Part shown: positions 20,433 to 32,676 of the stretch, one piece after another
How the letters are laid out: every line of letters begins with the position of its first letter
Position numbering within the stretch: the first letter of the stretch is position 1
Origin: Gluconacetobacter takamatsuzukensis
GTDB lineage: Bacteria; Pseudomonadota; Alphaproteobacteria; Acetobacterales; Acetobacteraceae
Length of the DNA: 64,000 bases
Reading direction: 5' to 3'
Assembly (NCBI RefSeq): GCF_014174275.1
Contig: NZ_JABEQK010000005.1
Coordinates: 62,001-126,000 of the forward strand
The notes under the pieces: model-generated
Database searches by the model: none
The model's input: only the letters and a program-made list of their open reading frames with translations
Told to the model about the DNA's origin: nothing
Program-made: the position numbers and the translations under genes

Positions 20433-21901
20433 CGCACACCCTGTCCCGCCTGCTGGCCGCCGCCGGCCTGCCCGCGCCCGTGGCGGCGGATCCCGCGATC
20501 GCCCTGGTCACGGCCGACAGCCGCAAGGTGCGCCCCGGCGCCCTGTTCGTCGCCATCCCCGGCACGCGGGCCGACGGCCGCGCCTTCATCCCCGCCGCGC
20601 TCGCGGCGGGCGCCGCCGCCATCGTCGCCCCGTCCGACGTGCCGCCCGATGCGGCACCCGGCATCCCGCTGATCCATGCCGAAGAGCCCCGGCACGCGCT
20701 GGCCCTGCTGGCCGCCGCCTTCGCCGGCCCGCAGCCCGGGCGGGTCGTCGCCGTCACCGGCACCAACGGCAAGACCAGCACCGTCGATTTCCTGCGCCAG
20801 ATCTGGGGCTATCAGAGCCGCCTGGCCGCCAGCATCGGCACGCTGGGCATCATCGCCCCGGTGGCGCTTCCGCCCATCGGCCCCATCCTGACCACGCCCG
20901 ACAGTGTGGGGCTGGCCGATACGCTGGCCGCCATGGCGCGCGGCGGCATCACCGACGTGGCGATCGAGGCCTCGTCCCACGGGCTGGAACAGCACCGGCT
21001 GGACGGGCTGCACCTGACGGCCGCCGGCTTCACCAACCTGACCCGCGACCATCTGGACTACCACGGCACGCTCGACGCCTACCGCGACGCCAAGCTGGCC
21101 CTGTTCGACCGGCTACTGCCGGAAGGCGCGCTGGCAGCGGCGAATGCGGACATGGAGCCCGAGACCCTGGCCGCCCTGCGCGCCATCGCCGCCCGCCGGC
21201 GGTTCGACCTGCGGCTGGTCGGCACACAGGGCGACACGATCCGCCTGCTGGACAGCACCCCCCTGCCCGAGGGCCAGCGCCTGCGGCTGGAAGTCGGCGG
21301 CACGATCCAAGACATCACCCTGGCACTGCCCGGCCGCTTCCAGGCCGACAACGCCCTGCTGGCCGCCGCCCTGGCCGCGCCCGGCGCCGACGGGCTGGCC
21401 CAGACCCTCGCCCTGCTGCCCGCGCTGACCGGCGTGCGCGGCCGGATGGAGCGCGCGGCCCTGCTGCCCAACAATGCGGCGGCCTATGTCGACTACGCCC
21501 ACACGCCCGACGCGCTGGCCCGCCTGCTGGACGCGCTGCGCCCGCACGCCACCGGCCGGCTGATCGTCGTCTTCGGCGCCGGCGGCGACCGCGATCGCGG
21601 CAAGCGCCCCCTGATGGCGCAGGAAGCGGCCCGGCGCGCCGACATCGCCATCGTCACCGACGACAATCCCCGCACCGAAGACCCGGCCGCGATCCGCCGC
21701 GAGGTCCTGGCCGGCGCACCCGGCGCGATCGAGATCGGCGACCGCGCCCGCGCCATTGCCGAGGGCCTGTCGATGCTGCGCGCCGGCGACGTGCTGGTCG
21801 TGGCCGGCAAGGGCCACGAACAGGGCCAGACCATCGGCACCACCACCCTGCCCTTCGACGACGTGTCCGTGATCCGCCTGATGGCCGGGGTGGCGGCATG
21901 A
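20429..21901 (+). CDS. murE: UDP-MurNAc-tripeptide synthetase MurE (meso-DAP adding)
   Basis: A 490-aa Mur ligase adding the third stem residue to UDP-MurNAc-L-Ala-D-Glu, ATP-dependent, cytosolic. 'TGTNGKTST' is the P-loop (~110-118), 'EASSHGLEQHRLDGL' and 'TNLTRDHLDYHGT' are central-domain motifs, and the C-terminal domain carries 'DNPR' in 'VTDDNPRTEDP', the known marker of meso-diaminopimelate specificity. The start ATG overlaps the ftsI stop; the open frame upstream is an antisense-free shadow of ftsI. Overlaps murF by four bases. Confidence 0.96.
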   Translation: MTHTLSRLLAAAGLPAPVAADPAIALVTADSRKVRPGALFVAIPGTRADGRAFIPAALAAGAAAIVAPSDVPPDAAPGIPLIHAEEPRHALALLAAAFAGPQPGRVVAVTGTNGKTSTVDFLRQIWGYQSRLAASIGTLGIIAPVALPPIGPILTTPDSVGLADTLAAMARGGITDVAIEASSHGLEQHRLDGLHLTAAGFTNLTRDHLDYHGTLDAYRDAKLALFDRLLPEGALAAANADMEPETLAALRAIAARRRFDLRLVGTQGDTIRLLDSTPLPEGQRLRLEVGGTIQDITLALPGRFQADNALLAAALAAPGADGLAQTLALLPALTGVRGRMERAALLPNNAAAYVDYAHTPDALARLLDALRPHATGRLIVVFGAGGDRDRGKRPLMAQEAARRADIAIVTDDNPRTEDPAAIRREVLAGAPGAIEIGDRARAIAEGLSMLRAGDVLVVAGKGHEQGQTIGTTTLPFDDVSVIRLMAGVAA

Positions 21902-23292
21902 CGATGCTCTGGACCCGCGAGGCACTGGAAACCGCGACCGGCGGCCGCTTCGCCGGCAACGCACCGGTGGCGGTCACGGGCGTGTCGATCGACACCCGCA
22001 CGCTGGCCCCCGGCGACCTGTTCGTCGCACTGGTGGGCGACACCAGCGACGGCCACGCCCATGTCCGCACGGCACTGGAACGCGGCGCGGCAGCGGTGCT
22101 GGTCCATGACGTACCCGCCGCCGGCACCGATCCCGCCGACCCGCGCGTGCTGTCCGTGCCCGACACGCTGGCCGCATTGAACGACCTGGCCCGCCATGCC
22201 CGTGCCCGCTTCGCCGGCCGCATGGTCGCCGTCACCGGCAGCGTGGGCAAGACGACGACCAAGGACATGCTGGGCTTGGCGCTGGGCGCCATCGGGCCCA
22301 CCCATGTCGCCGCCGCGTCCTACAACAATCATTGGGGCGTGCCGCTGACACTGGCCCGCCTGCCGGCCGATGCCACGTTCTGCGTGTGCGAGGTCGGCAT
22401 GAACCATCCGGGCGAAATCGCCCCGCTGGCCGCCCTGGTCCGCCCCGAAATCGCGATCGTCACCACCATCGCCGGCGCGCATCTTGGCCATATGGGCAGC
22501 CTGGAGGCCATCGCGCGCGAAAAATCGGAGCTGATCGCCGCCCTGCCGCCCGGCGGCACCGCCATCGTCCCCGACGACGCGGCAGGCCAGCCGATCTTCG
22601 CCGAACGGGCCGCCCGCGCCGACGCCCGCCTGTGGCGCGCGGGCGAGTCCCCCGACAGCACGGCCATCCTGTCCGGCCTCACCCTCGCCGCCGACGGCAC
22701 CGACTGCGTCATCACCATCGCCGGCCGGCCCTGCACGGTGCGCCTCAACGCCCCCGGCCGCCACCTGGCGCGCAACGCCACCACCGTCCTGGCGGCGGTG
22801 GCGGCACTGGGCGCCGATGTCGCGACGGCGGCCACGGCACTGACCGCCTTCCGCCCCGGCGCCGGGCGCGGCCTGCTGGCGCCGATCCTGGGCAACCGGG
22901 CATGGCTGCTCGACGAAAGCTACAACGCCTCCACCCTCTCCATCCGCTCCTCCCTCGCGGTGCTCGACCTGCTGGCCACCGCCCGACGCGTGGCCGTACT
23001 GGGCGATATCCGCGAACTCGGCGCCTTCGCGCGCGCCGAACATGAATCCCTCCTGTCCGCCGCCCTGGCACATGCGGACCTCGTCTTCTGCTCCGGCCCC
23101 AATATGCAATATCTCTTCGACCTGCTTCCTCCTTCTCGACGCGGCGCATGGGCGCCCGATGCGGCCAGCCTGGCCCCCACGGTGCTGGCCGCCCTGGCGC
23201 CGGGCGACACCGTCCTGGTCAAGGGCAGCTTCGGCAGCCGCATGCGCGACGTCGTCGCGGCGCTGACCACCGCCGGCGCGGATACGCACTGA
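21898..23292 (+). CDS. murF: UDP-MurNAc-tripeptide:D-Ala-D-Ala ligase MurF
   Basis: A 464-aa Mur ligase that adds D-Ala-D-Ala to complete the UDP-MurNAc-pentapeptide. P-loop '[13 protein letters not shown]', '[15 protein letters not shown]' and '[11 protein letters not shown]' are characteristic of MurF. The C-terminal signature usually written DSYNANP reads '[15 protein letters not shown]' here, a mild departure after the conserved Asn. It overlaps murE (4 bases) and mraY (1 base: TGATG). Confidence 0.96.
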   Translation: MTMLWTREALETATGGRFAGNAPVAVTGVSIDTRTLAPGDLFVALVGDTSDGHAHVRTALERGAAAVLVHDVPAAGTDPADPRVLSVPDTLAALNDLARHARARFAGRMVAVTGSVGKTTTKDMLGLALGAIGPTHVAAASYNNHWGVPLTLARLPADATFCVCEVGMNHPGEIAPLAALVRPEIAIVTTIAGAHLGHMGSLEAIAREKSELIAALPPGGTAIVPDDAAGQPIFAERAARADARLWRAGESPDSTAILSGLTLAADGTDCVITIAGRPCTVRLNAPGRHLARNATTVLAAVAALGADVATAATALTAFRPGAGRGLLAPILGNRAWLLDESYNASTLSIRSSLAVLDLLATARRVAVLGDIRELGAFARAEHESLLSAALAHADLVFCSGPNMQYLFDLLPPSRRGAWAPDAASLAPTVLAALAPGDTVLVKGSFGSRMRDVVAALTTAGADTH

Positions 23293-24383
23293 TGCTCTAC
23301 GATCTCGTCCAGCATCACGCGGGCGCCCATGTCACGGCGCTCAACCTGTTCCGCTACATCACCTTCCGCGCCGGCGCGGCCTGCCTGACGGCACTGGTCA
23401 TCTCGCTGCTGCTGGGCCAGCCGCTGATCGCGCAGCTGCGCCGCATCCAGCGCGGCGGCCAGCCGATCCGCGCCTTGGGGCCGGAACGCCACATCCTGGA
23501 AAAGGCCGGCACCCCAACGATGGGCGGCGTGCTGATCCTGATCGCCCTGTTCAGTTCCACCCTGCTGTGGGCGGACCTGACCAACGGCTTCGTCTGGGCG
23601 GTACTGCTGATCACGCTCGGCTTCGGCGCCGTGGGCTTCGCCGACGATTACCTGAAACTGTCGCGCCGCAACACGGCCGGCGTCTCCAAGCGCGCGCGGC
23701 TGGGCAGCGAATTCGCCATCTCGCTGATCGGCGGCTACTGGCTGCAAAGCCTGATGCCGGCCGACCTGGCCAACCACCTGGCCTTCCCGTTCATGAAGGA
23801 CTGGCTGCTGCCGCTGGGCCTGGCCTTTCCGATCTTCGCCATGATCACGATCAGCGGCTTCGGCAACGCCGTCAATTTCACCGACGGGCTGGATGGGCTG
23901 GCGATCGTACCGGTCATCATCGCCGCCCTCGTCTTCGGGCTGATCGCCTATCTGGTCGGCAACCACGTCTTCGCGGACTACCTGCAACTGCACGCGGTGC
24001 CGGGCACGGGCGAACTGTGCGTCTTCTGCTCGGCCCTGGTCGGGGCGGGGCTGGGCTTCCTGTGGTTCAACGCCCCGCCGGCGGCGGTGTTCATGGGCGA
24101 TACCGGCTCGCTCTCGCTGGGCGGCGCGCTGGGCGCGGTCGCGGTCGCGGTCAAGCACGAGCTGGTGCTGTGCATCGTCGGCGGCCTGTTCGTGGTCGAA
24201 ACCCTGTCGGTGATCATCCAGGTCTTCTGGTTCCGCCGCACCGGGCGCCGGGTGTTCCTGATGGCCCCCCTGCACCATCATTTCGAAAAGAAAGGCTGGC
24301 AGGAGCCCAAGATCGTCATCCGCTTCTGGATCGTGTCCATCGTGCTGGGACTGTGTGGCCTCGCCACGCTGAAACTCCGATGA
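23292..24383 (+). CDS. mraY: Phospho-MurNAc-pentapeptide transferase MraY
   Basis: A 363-aa polytopic inner-membrane enzyme that moves phospho-MurNAc-pentapeptide onto undecaprenyl phosphate, forming lipid I. About ten membrane spans are visible. Signature blocks are 'KAGTPTMGG', '[16 protein letters not shown]' (the Asp pair), '[10 protein letters not shown]', '[12 protein letters not shown]', and the cytosolic '[22 protein letters not shown]'. Its ATG overlaps the murF stop by one base; its stop overlaps murD by four. Confidence 0.97.
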   Translation: MLYDLVQHHAGAHVTALNLFRYITFRAGAACLTALVISLLLGQPLIAQLRRIQRGGQPIRALGPERHILEKAGTPTMGGVLILIALFSSTLLWADLTNGFVWAVLLITLGFGAVGFADDYLKLSRRNTAGVSKRARLGSEFAISLIGGYWLQSLMPADLANHLAFPFMKDWLLPLGLAFPIFAMITISGFGNAVNFTDGLDGLAIVPVIIAALVFGLIAYLVGNHVFADYLQLHAVPGTGELCVFCSALVGAGLGFLWFNAPPAAVFMGDTGSLSLGGALGAVAVAVKHELVLCIVGGLFVVETLSVIIQVFWFRRTGRRVFLMAPLHHHFEKKGWQEPKIVIRFWIVSIVLGLCGLATLKLR

Positions 24384-25774
24384 CCCGCTTTCCCGCCCTC
24401 CTCTTCGCCGGCCGGCGCTACGCCGTGCTGGGCCTTGGCAATAACGGCGCACCGGCCGTCCGCGCCCTGGCCGCCATGGGCGCCTCGGTCCGCGCGTGGG
24501 ACGACAATGCGGACGCCCGCCAGGCACTGGCCGACATCCCGGGCGTCACCGTGGCCCCGTTCGAATCCCTCGACGGCCTCGATGCGCTGGTACTGTCCCC
24601 CGGCATCCCCCACCTGCTGCCCAGGCCGCACCCCGTGGCCCTGATGGCGCGCGAGGCCGGCATCCCCATCCTGTCCGACGCCGACCTGCTGTACCAGGCC
24701 GTGCGCCGCGCCGGATCGCGGGCCCGCTTCGCCGGCATCACCGGCACCAACGGCAAGTCGACCACCACCGCCCTGCTGACGCACATGCTGGCCACGGCCG
24801 GCATCCCCGTCGCGGCCGGCGGCAATCTGGGCCCGGCATCGCTGTCCCTGCCATGCCTGCCCGACGACGGCGTGTATGTGCTGGAAATGTCGTCCTACAT
24901 GCTGGAACGGTTGCAGGACCTGCATTTCGACGCCGCCTGCCTGCTGAACCTGACGCCGGACCATCTGGACCGCCATGGCGGCATGGCGGGCTACCTGCGC
25001 GCCAAATGGCACATCTTCGACAGCCAGCGGACGGGCGACCTGGCCGTGCTGGGCTTCGGCGACACGCCGGGCGACAGCGTCCCGCTCATGGTCGACGACC
25101 TGTCCGCCAGCGGCGGCCGGGTGGTGACGATCTCGGGCGCGTCGGACAAGGCCGACCTCTCCGGCGCCGGCGGCATCCTGCGCGACGCGGAAGGCATAAT
25201 CGCAGACCTGGCCGAGGCCCCCGCCCTGCCCGGCGCGCACAATGCCGAAAACGCGGCGGCGGCAACGGCCATGGCCCTGGCGCTGGGCGTGCCCCGCACC
25301 GCCATCGCCCCGGCGCTGCGCACCTTCTCCGGCCTGCCCCACCGGCAGAAACCGGTCGCGACCATCGCGGGCATCCTCTTCGTCGACGACAGCAAGGCCA
25401 CGAACGCCGATTCCGCCTCCCGCGCCCTGGGCTGCTACGACCGGCTGGTCTGGATCGCGGGCGGGGTGGCCAAGGCCGGCGGAATCGCCGATCTCGCGCC
25501 GCATTTCCCCCGCATCGCCCATGCGGTGCTGATTGGGCAGGACGCCCCCGCCCTGGCCGAAACGCTGGCCACGCACAATGTGCCCCACACGCAGGCCGGC
25601 ACGATGGAGGCCGCCGTTCCGCTGGCCATGCACCTGGCACGGCAGACCGGGGCCGAGACCGTCCTGCTCTCGCCCGCCTGCGCCAGCTTCGACCAGTACA
25701 AGAGCTTCGAACATCGCGGCCGGCATTTCGCCGACCTCGTCCACGGGCTGGCGACAATGGAGGAACCGGGCTGA
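24380..25774 (+). CDS. murD: UDP-MurNAc-L-Ala:D-Glu ligase MurD
   Basis: A 464-aa Mur ligase that adds D-glutamate to UDP-MurNAc-L-Ala. The N-terminal UDP-binding domain has '[16 protein letters not shown]', the P-loop is '[15 protein letters not shown]' (~119-133), 'MSSYMLERL' and '[11 protein letters not shown]' are the central motifs, and '[15 protein letters not shown]' with '[19 protein letters not shown]' are the MurD-specific C-terminal blocks. Coupled to mraY (4-base overlap) and ftsW (1 base). Confidence 0.97.
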   Translation: MTRFPALLFAGRRYAVLGLGNNGAPAVRALAAMGASVRAWDDNADARQALADIPGVTVAPFESLDGLDALVLSPGIPHLLPRPHPVALMAREAGIPILSDADLLYQAVRRAGSRARFAGITGTNGKSTTTALLTHMLATAGIPVAAGGNLGPASLSLPCLPDDGVYVLEMSSYMLERLQDLHFDAACLLNLTPDHLDRHGGMAGYLRAKWHIFDSQRTGDLAVLGFGDTPGDSVPLMVDDLSASGGRVVTISGASDKADLSGAGGILRDAEGIIADLAEAPALPGAHNAENAAAATAMALALGVPRTAIAPALRTFSGLPHRQKPVATIAGILFVDDSKATNADSASRALGCYDRLVWIAGGVAKAGGIADLAPHFPRIAHAVLIGQDAPALAETLATHNVPHTQAGTMEAAVPLAMHLARQTGAETVLLSPACASFDQYKSFEHRGRHFADLVHGLATMEEPG

Positions 25775-26937
25775 TGGTCGGCATCTCGCGCGTCGATACC
25801 TCGTTCCTTGCCCGCTGGTGGCGCAATGTCGACCGGGTGACGCTGTCCTGCGTCTGCATCCTGATCGGCTTCGGCTACGTGCTGATGCTGGCCGCCAGCC
25901 CGGCCGTGGCCACGCGCATCGGCGCCTCGCGCGACATGTTCATCCTCAAGCAGGTGGTCTTCCTCTCCCTGGCCGGCCTGATCGTGGTCGCCACCTCCCT
26001 GCTCTCGCCGCGCGGAATCCGCCGGCTGGCGCTGGGCGGCTTCGTCCTGGCCATGGCCGCAACCGCGCTCACCCTGGTCCACGGGATCGAGATCAAGGGC
26101 GCACGGCGCTGGATCGCGCTGCCGATGATGTCGGTCCAGCCGTCCGAATTCCTCAAGCCCTGCTTCGCCGTCGTCACCGCCTGGCTGCTGACCGAACGGC
26201 GCAGCCGCCGCCTGCTGCCGGGCATGCCCATCGCGCTGGGCCTGTTCGCGGTCATCCTGCTGCTGCTGAAATCGCAGCCCGATATCGGCATGCTCAGCGT
26301 CATCACCACGGTCTTCATGGCCCAGCTCTTCATCGACGGGCTGAACATCTTCTTCGTCGGCGCCGGGGCCGGCTGCATGATCGCGGCCTTCCTGGGCGCC
26401 TACGTGGCCTTTCCGCATGTCCGCTCGCGCGTCGAGCGCTTCCTGCACCCCAATGTCGGCGACCATTACCAGATCGACACCGCACTGCGTGCCTTCGGCA
26501 ATGGCGGCCTGATGGGGCGCGGCCCCGGCGAGGGGCGGGTGAAGGACCTGCTGCCCGACGCCCACGCCGATTTCGTCTTCGCCGTCGCGGGCGAGGAATT
26601 CGGCATGCTGGTCTGCCTGTTCATCATCGGCGTGTTCTGCCTGATCGTGGTCCGCGCCCTGCTGAAACTGCTGCGCGAGGACGACCAGTTCATCGTGGTG
26701 GCCACCGTGGGGCTGATCACGGGATTCGGCCTCCAGGCCTTCGTCAACATGGGCTCGACCCTGCACCTGATTCCGACCAAGGGCATGACGCTGCCGTTCG
26801 TGTCCTATGGTGGCTCGTCGGCCATATCGGTGGCGCTGACCATCGGCATGGTCCTGGCCCTGACCCGCCACCGCGTGGGCGAAAGCCGGATTCCGCACGG
26901 CCGCCCCGCCTTCCGGGTACGAAAGGCCACCGCATGA
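25774..26937 (+). CDS. ftsW: Septal peptidoglycan polymerase FtsW (SEDS family)
   Basis: A 387-aa SEDS glycosyltransferase that polymerises lipid II at the septum as partner of FtsI. About ten membrane spans. Family marks are '[21 protein letters not shown]' (catalytic-loop region), 'LKSQPDIGM' (with the conserved Asp), '[33 protein letters not shown]' and '[17 protein letters not shown]'. Start by TGATG overlap with murD; stop overlaps murG by four bases. Confidence 0.97.
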   Translation: MVGISRVDTSFLARWWRNVDRVTLSCVCILIGFGYVLMLAASPAVATRIGASRDMFILKQVVFLSLAGLIVVATSLLSPRGIRRLALGGFVLAMAATALTLVHGIEIKGARRWIALPMMSVQPSEFLKPCFAVVTAWLLTERRSRRLLPGMPIALGLFAVILLLLKSQPDIGMLSVITTVFMAQLFIDGLNIFFVGAGAGCMIAAFLGAYVAFPHVRSRVERFLHPNVGDHYQIDTALRAFGNGGLMGRGPGEGRVKDLLPDAHADFVFAVAGEEFGMLVCLFIIGVFCLIVVRALLKLLREDDQFIVVATVGLITGFGLQAFVNMGSTLHLIPTKGMTLPFVSYGGSSAISVALTIGMVLALTRHRVGESRIPHGRPAFRVRKATA

Positions 26938-28132
26938 GCACGCAAGCCCCCTCCGGCGGCCGCCGCCCGATCGTCATCGCCGCCGGCGGCACCGGCGGCC
27001 ATTTCATCCCCGCCGAGGCCCTGGCGCGCGCGCTGGCCGAACGCGGGCACCCGATCGCCCTGATGACCGACCGCCGCGCCGGCACGCGCGACCACGGCAT
27101 CTTCGCCCAAGGGGCACAATTCGTCCTGCCCGGCGCCGGCATCGCCGGGCATGGGCTGGCCCGCGCCGCCCGCGCGGCCCTGGCGCTGGCCCGTGGCACG
27201 CTCCAGGCCCGCGCCATCCTGCGCCGGCTGGACGCGGCGGCGGTGGTCGGCTTCGGCGGCTACCCCTCGGTGCCGCCGCTGCTGGGCGCGCGCCTGCTCG
27301 GCCGCCATCGGCCGCCGATCGTCCTGCACGAAGGCAATGCCGTGCTGGGCCAGGCCAACGCCCAATTGGCCCGCTTCGCCGACGGCATCGCCACCTCGTT
27401 CCCCGTAGTCGCCCGCCTGCCGGCGGGGGCCGCGACAACCCTGACCGGCATGCCGGTGCGCGACACCATCGCCGCCCTGCACGACCAGCCTTATACCCCG
27501 CCCGGAGACACGATCCGCCTGCTGGTCTGGGGCGGCTCGCTGGGGGCCCGCGTGTTCAGCGACGTCGTGCCCGATGCCATCGGCCGCCTGCCCGCCGCCC
27601 TGCGCGCCCGCCTGCACATCACCCAGCAGGCCCGCGCCGAGGATGCCGAGCGCGTACGCGCCGCCTACACGGCCCTGGGCATCCCGGCCGAGATCTCGCC
27701 CTTCTTCGCCAACGTGCCGGAATTGCTGGGCGCGGCGCATCTGGTGATCGGCCGTGCCGGCGGCTCCTCGGTCGCGGAACTGACCGATGCCGGCCGCCCG
27801 GCGATCCTGGTCCCGCTGCCCATCGCCGCCAGCGACGAACAGGGCGCCAACGCCGCCTCGCTGGTCGCCGCAGGCGCGGCATGGATGATCCGCCAGCCCG
27901 ATTTCACCGCCCCTTCCCTGGCGACACGGCTGGAGTCCCTGCTGTCCGACCCCACCGGTCTGGCCGACGCGGCAGCGGCCGCCCGGTCCCTCGGCCGGCC
28001 CGACGCCGCACGGCGCCTGGCCGATCTGGTCGAAGGACTCTTGCATCACCGCCCCGACCCCGCCTATCCGACAGCCGCCCAGACAGCAGCGACGCCAGCC
28101 GCCCAGACAGCCGCCACGACGGAGACGACCCC

Positions 28133-28136
<4 letters not shown>
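26934..28136 (+). CDS. murG: MurG N-acetylglucosaminyltransferase
   Basis: A 400-aa GT-B transferase that adds GlcNAc to lipid I to make lipid II, on the cytosolic membrane face. The N-terminal loop '[16 protein letters not shown]' (~15-30), '[12 protein letters not shown]', '[12 protein letters not shown]', '[13 protein letters not shown]' and the UDP-binding '[23 protein letters not shown]' are all present. The last ~30 residues are an Ala/Thr-rich repeat tail (AAQTAAT units) not seen in most homologues. Overlaps ftsW and murC by four bases each. Confidence 0.97.
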
Positions 28137-29568
<1,432 letters not shown>

Positions 29569-29572
<4 letters not shown>

Positions 29573-30540
29573 CCATGGCGGCCACCGCGGACCACGCCCC
29601 TTCATGGACCGACGCCGTGCGCGCGGGCCTCGCCGGCCTGCGCGGACGACTGAGCCAGGACGCGCCGCTGGGCCCGCGCACCTGGTTCCGCGTCGGCGGC
29701 CCCGCGGACCTGCTGCTGCAACCCGCCGATGCCGACGACCTGGCGCACGCGCTGCGCCACCTGCCGCCCGACCTGCCGGTCACGGTGCTGGGCGCCTGCT
29801 CCAACGTCATCGTGCGTGACGGCGGCATCGACGGGCTGGTGATCCGCCTGGGCGGTGGCTTCGCGGACATCGCGGTCGAGCCCGACGGGCTGGTCGCGGG
29901 CGCCGCGTGCCTGGACATGGTGGTGGCCGAACACGCGGCGGCGGCCGGCCTCAAGGGACTGGAATTCCTGGCCGGCATCCCCGGCTCCATCGGCGGCGCG
30001 GTAGCGATGAACGCCGGCGCCTACGGCTCCGACATGGCAACCATCCTCGACTGGGCCGAGATCGTGACCCGCGACGGCACCACAGCGCGCCTGTCCGGCC
30101 CGGCGCTGGGCTTCGGCTACCGCCGCTCGCGCCTGCCGGCGGGTGCAATCGTCACCCGGGCCCGCCTGCGCGCTACCCCGGCCGACCCTGCCGAAATCCG
30201 GCAGGCCATCGCAACCATCCGCCAGTCGCGCGAGGACTCGCAGCCCACCCGCGCCCGCACCGGCGGCTCGACCTTCCGCAACCCCGAGCACGGCAAGGCG
30301 TGGGAGCTGATCGACGCCGCCGGCTGCCGGGGCCTGGCCCTGCACGACGCGCAGGTCAGCGAGAAACACTGCAATTTCATGCTCAACACCGGCAACGCCA
30401 CCGCCGCCGACCTGGAAGAGCTGGGCGAAACGGTACGCGCGCGGGTCCAGGCCCGCACCGGCATCCTGCTGGAGTGGGAAATCAAGCGCATCGGCCGCCC
30501 CACACGCCCCGAAGCCCCCCAGACCGGAGAAACGCCATGA
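29569..30540 (+). CDS. murB: UDP-N-acetylenolpyruvoylglucosamine reductase MurB
   Basis: A 323-aa FAD enzyme reducing UDP-GlcNAc-enolpyruvate with NADPH to UDP-MurNAc. The FAD-binding part includes '[20 protein letters not shown]' and '[16 protein letters not shown]'. '[18 protein letters not shown]' follows, then the catalytic '[25 protein letters not shown]' (type II style). The start overlaps the murC stop (ATGA); ddl overlaps its stop in turn. Confidence 0.96.
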
Positions 30541-31493
30541 CCATCCGCCCCCCCGCGCGGCACGTCACGGTCCTGACCGGCGGCGTCTCCGCCGAACGCG
30601 CGGTCAGCCTGTCCAGCGGCGCCGGCATCAGCGCGGCGCTGCGCGAGGAAGGGTACGAGGTCCGCGTCCTCGATGCCGGCCCCGACCTGGGCGCCATCGT
30701 GGCGGAGCTGGGCAGCCACCGGCCCGACGTGGTCTTCAACGCCCTGCATGGCCGCCTGGGCGAGGACGGCGCGATCCAGGGCGTGCTGGACTGGATGAAC
30801 ATCCCCTACACCCATTCCGGCGTCCGTGCCTCGGCCACGGCGATGGACAAGGCGGCGGCCCGCGCCGTCTTCCGCGCCGCCGGCCTGCCGGTAGCCGAGG
30901 GCGCGGTCATCGACATCGCCGATTTCCCCGCCGCCGACCCGCTGGCCGCCCCCTATGTCATCAAGCCGCTGAACGAGGGCTCGTCGGTGGGGGTCGAGAT
31001 CGTGCGTCCGGGCTCCAACCGCCGCGCCGCCATCGCCGCCGCCTGGACCTACGGCCCGCACGCGCTGGTCGAGGAATTCATCCCCGGCCGCGAACTGACG
31101 GTAGGCGTGATGGGCGACCGCGCCCTGACCGTGACCGACATCACCCCCAATCCGGCCCAGGCGCACGAATTCTACGATTATGCCGCCAAATACGCGGCCG
31201 GCGGCTCGCAGCACATCCTGCCCGCCCAGATCCACCCTGACGCCTTCGCCCAGGCGCTGGAAATGGCGGTCGCCGCCCATCGCGCGCTGGGCTGCTCCGG
31301 CGCGACCCGCACCGATTTCCGCTACGACGACACGCGATGCGGCGACGGCCCCGGCCGCCTCGTAATCCTGGAGGTCAACACCCAGCCCGGCATGACCCCG
31401 ACCTCGCTGCTGCCCGAACAGGCGCAGACGCAGGGCGTCGGCTACGGCGCGCTCTGCCGCTGGATGGTCGAGCACGCCGCCTGCCGCACATGA
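30537..31493 (+). CDS. ddl: D-alanine:D-alanine ligase
   Basis: A 318-aa ATP-grasp ligase making D-Ala-D-Ala, the substrate of MurF. 'VTVLTGGVSAERAVSLSSG' is the N-terminal signature, 'VFNALHGRLGEDGAIQGVLDWMNIPYTHSG' the next, 'PYVIKPLNEGSSVGV' binds ATP and 'ILEVNTQPGMTPTSLLPEQA' supplies Mg2+ and substrate contacts. Length is normal. It overlaps murB by four bases and is 22 bases ahead of ftsQ. Confidence 0.96.
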   Translation: MTIRPPARHVTVLTGGVSAERAVSLSSGAGISAALREEGYEVRVLDAGPDLGAIVAELGSHRPDVVFNALHGRLGEDGAIQGVLDWMNIPYTHSGVRASATAMDKAAARAVFRAAGLPVAEGAVIDIADFPAADPLAAPYVIKPLNEGSSVGVEIVRPGSNRRAAIAAAWTYGPHALVEEFIPGRELTVGVMGDRALTVTDITPNPAQAHEFYDYAAKYAAGGSQHILPAQIHPDAFAQALEMAVAAHRALGCSGATRTDFRYDDTRCGDGPGRLVILEVNTQPGMTPTSLLPEQAQTQGVGYGALCRWMVEHAACRT

Positions 31494-31515
31494 CCGCACG
31501 CGCCATGACCCCTCC

Positions 31516-32676
31516 ATGAGACGGACAGGAGACAATCGCGACGACCGCCCGTCCCGGCTGTCGATCTTCCTGCGCCGGCGCCGGCGCATGGTGCGGCCGC
31601 TCGGGCTGGCGATCGTGCTGGCGGTCGTGGGCGCGGGCGGCGTGGTGGTGGTGCGCGACATGAAGTCCGAGGAACGGTTCGCCCCGATCCGCGCCCGGCT
31701 GGTCAGCATGCTGCCCCTGCGCATCACCGACATCCAGATCAGCGGCCGCGTACTGACCAACGAGACCGCGCTGCGCGACGCGCTGGGCGTGCGCGTCGGC
31801 GACGCGGTCCTGGGCTTCTCGGTCGAGGGCGCGCGCGAGCGGATCGACGCCCTGCCCTTCGTCGACCATTCGGTGGTCGAGCGCCACCTGCCCGGCACCA
31901 TCGTGGTGCGCCTGACCGAGCGCAGCCCCTTCGCGGTCTGGCAGAACCAGGGCCGCTTCATGCTGATCGACCGCGCCGGCAACCAGGTCCGCGACCAGGG
32001 CATGACGGGCAAGGACGCACAGGCATTCATGCAGTTGCCGCTGGTGGTCGGGCTGGGCGCCAATACCGCCGCCGGAGCGCTGATCGACGCGTTGGCGGCC
32101 CAGCCCGTGGTGCGCGACCATGTGGCCGCCGCCGTCCGCGTCGGCCTGCGCCGCTGGAATCTGGTGCTGCGCGACGGCACCACCGTCCTGCTGCCGGAAG
32201 GCGAGGAACTCCCGGCCCTGAAACGGCTGGCCGACCTCCAGGCCGCGATGAAACTGCTGGACCGCCCGGTCATCAGCATCGACCTGCGCCTGCCCGACCG
32301 CATGGTGGTGGAACAGCCGCCCCCGGCCGATGCCACCGCCGCCGACCAGCCCGCATCGGCCCCGCCGCCCTCCGGCGGCCCGAAGCCCCCCGCCCATGAC
32401 GCCACCGCCCCAACCGGCACCGGCAACGGCAACGCCACGGGCACCTCCCCGCCCCCCAGGCCGGCCCCCCGCGCCACGGCGGCGGCCGAGGACCGGGCCC
32501 CCCGTCCGCCACCCGCCGCGCAGCATGGCCTGCCGCCGCCGGTCTCCGCGCTGGCCCCGCCCACCGCGTTCCCGTCATCATCCCCATCCGGGCAGGCCCA
32601 GCCCCGCAAGGCCCTGCCCCCCCCGGTTCCCAACCTGCCGCCGAATGGCGAGCCCGAAGCGAGGAGGCGCGCATGA
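31516..32676 (+). CDS. ftsQ: Cell division protein FtsQ with extended proline-rich tail
   Basis: A 386-aa FtsQ, the bitopic divisome protein that recruits FtsL and FtsB. A basic cytosolic start ('RRRRRMVRPLG') leads into one membrane span (~29-47). The POTRA domain begins at 'LRITDIQISGRVLTNETALRDAL' (~70-92), and the beta domain runs on to about residue 265. The last ~120 residues are Pro/Ala/Ser-rich and look disordered; FtsQ normally ends soon after the beta domain. It ends in an ATGA overlap with ftsA. Confidence 0.93.
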   Translation: MRRTGDNRDDRPSRLSIFLRRRRRMVRPLGLAIVLAVVGAGGVVVVRDMKSEERFAPIRARLVSMLPLRITDIQISGRVLTNETALRDALGVRVGDAVLGFSVEGARERIDALPFVDHSVVERHLPGTIVVRLTERSPFAVWQNQGRFMLIDRAGNQVRDQGMTGKDAQAFMQLPLVVGLGANTAAGALIDALAAQPVVRDHVAAAVRVGLRRWNLVLRDGTTVLLPEGEELPALKRLADLQAAMKLLDRPVISIDLRLPDRMVVEQPPPADATAADQPASAPPPSGGPKPPAHDATAPTGTGNGNATGTSPPPRPAPRATAAAEDRAPRPPPAAQHGLPPPVSALAPPTAFPSSSPSGQAQPRKALPPPVPNLPPNGEPEARRRA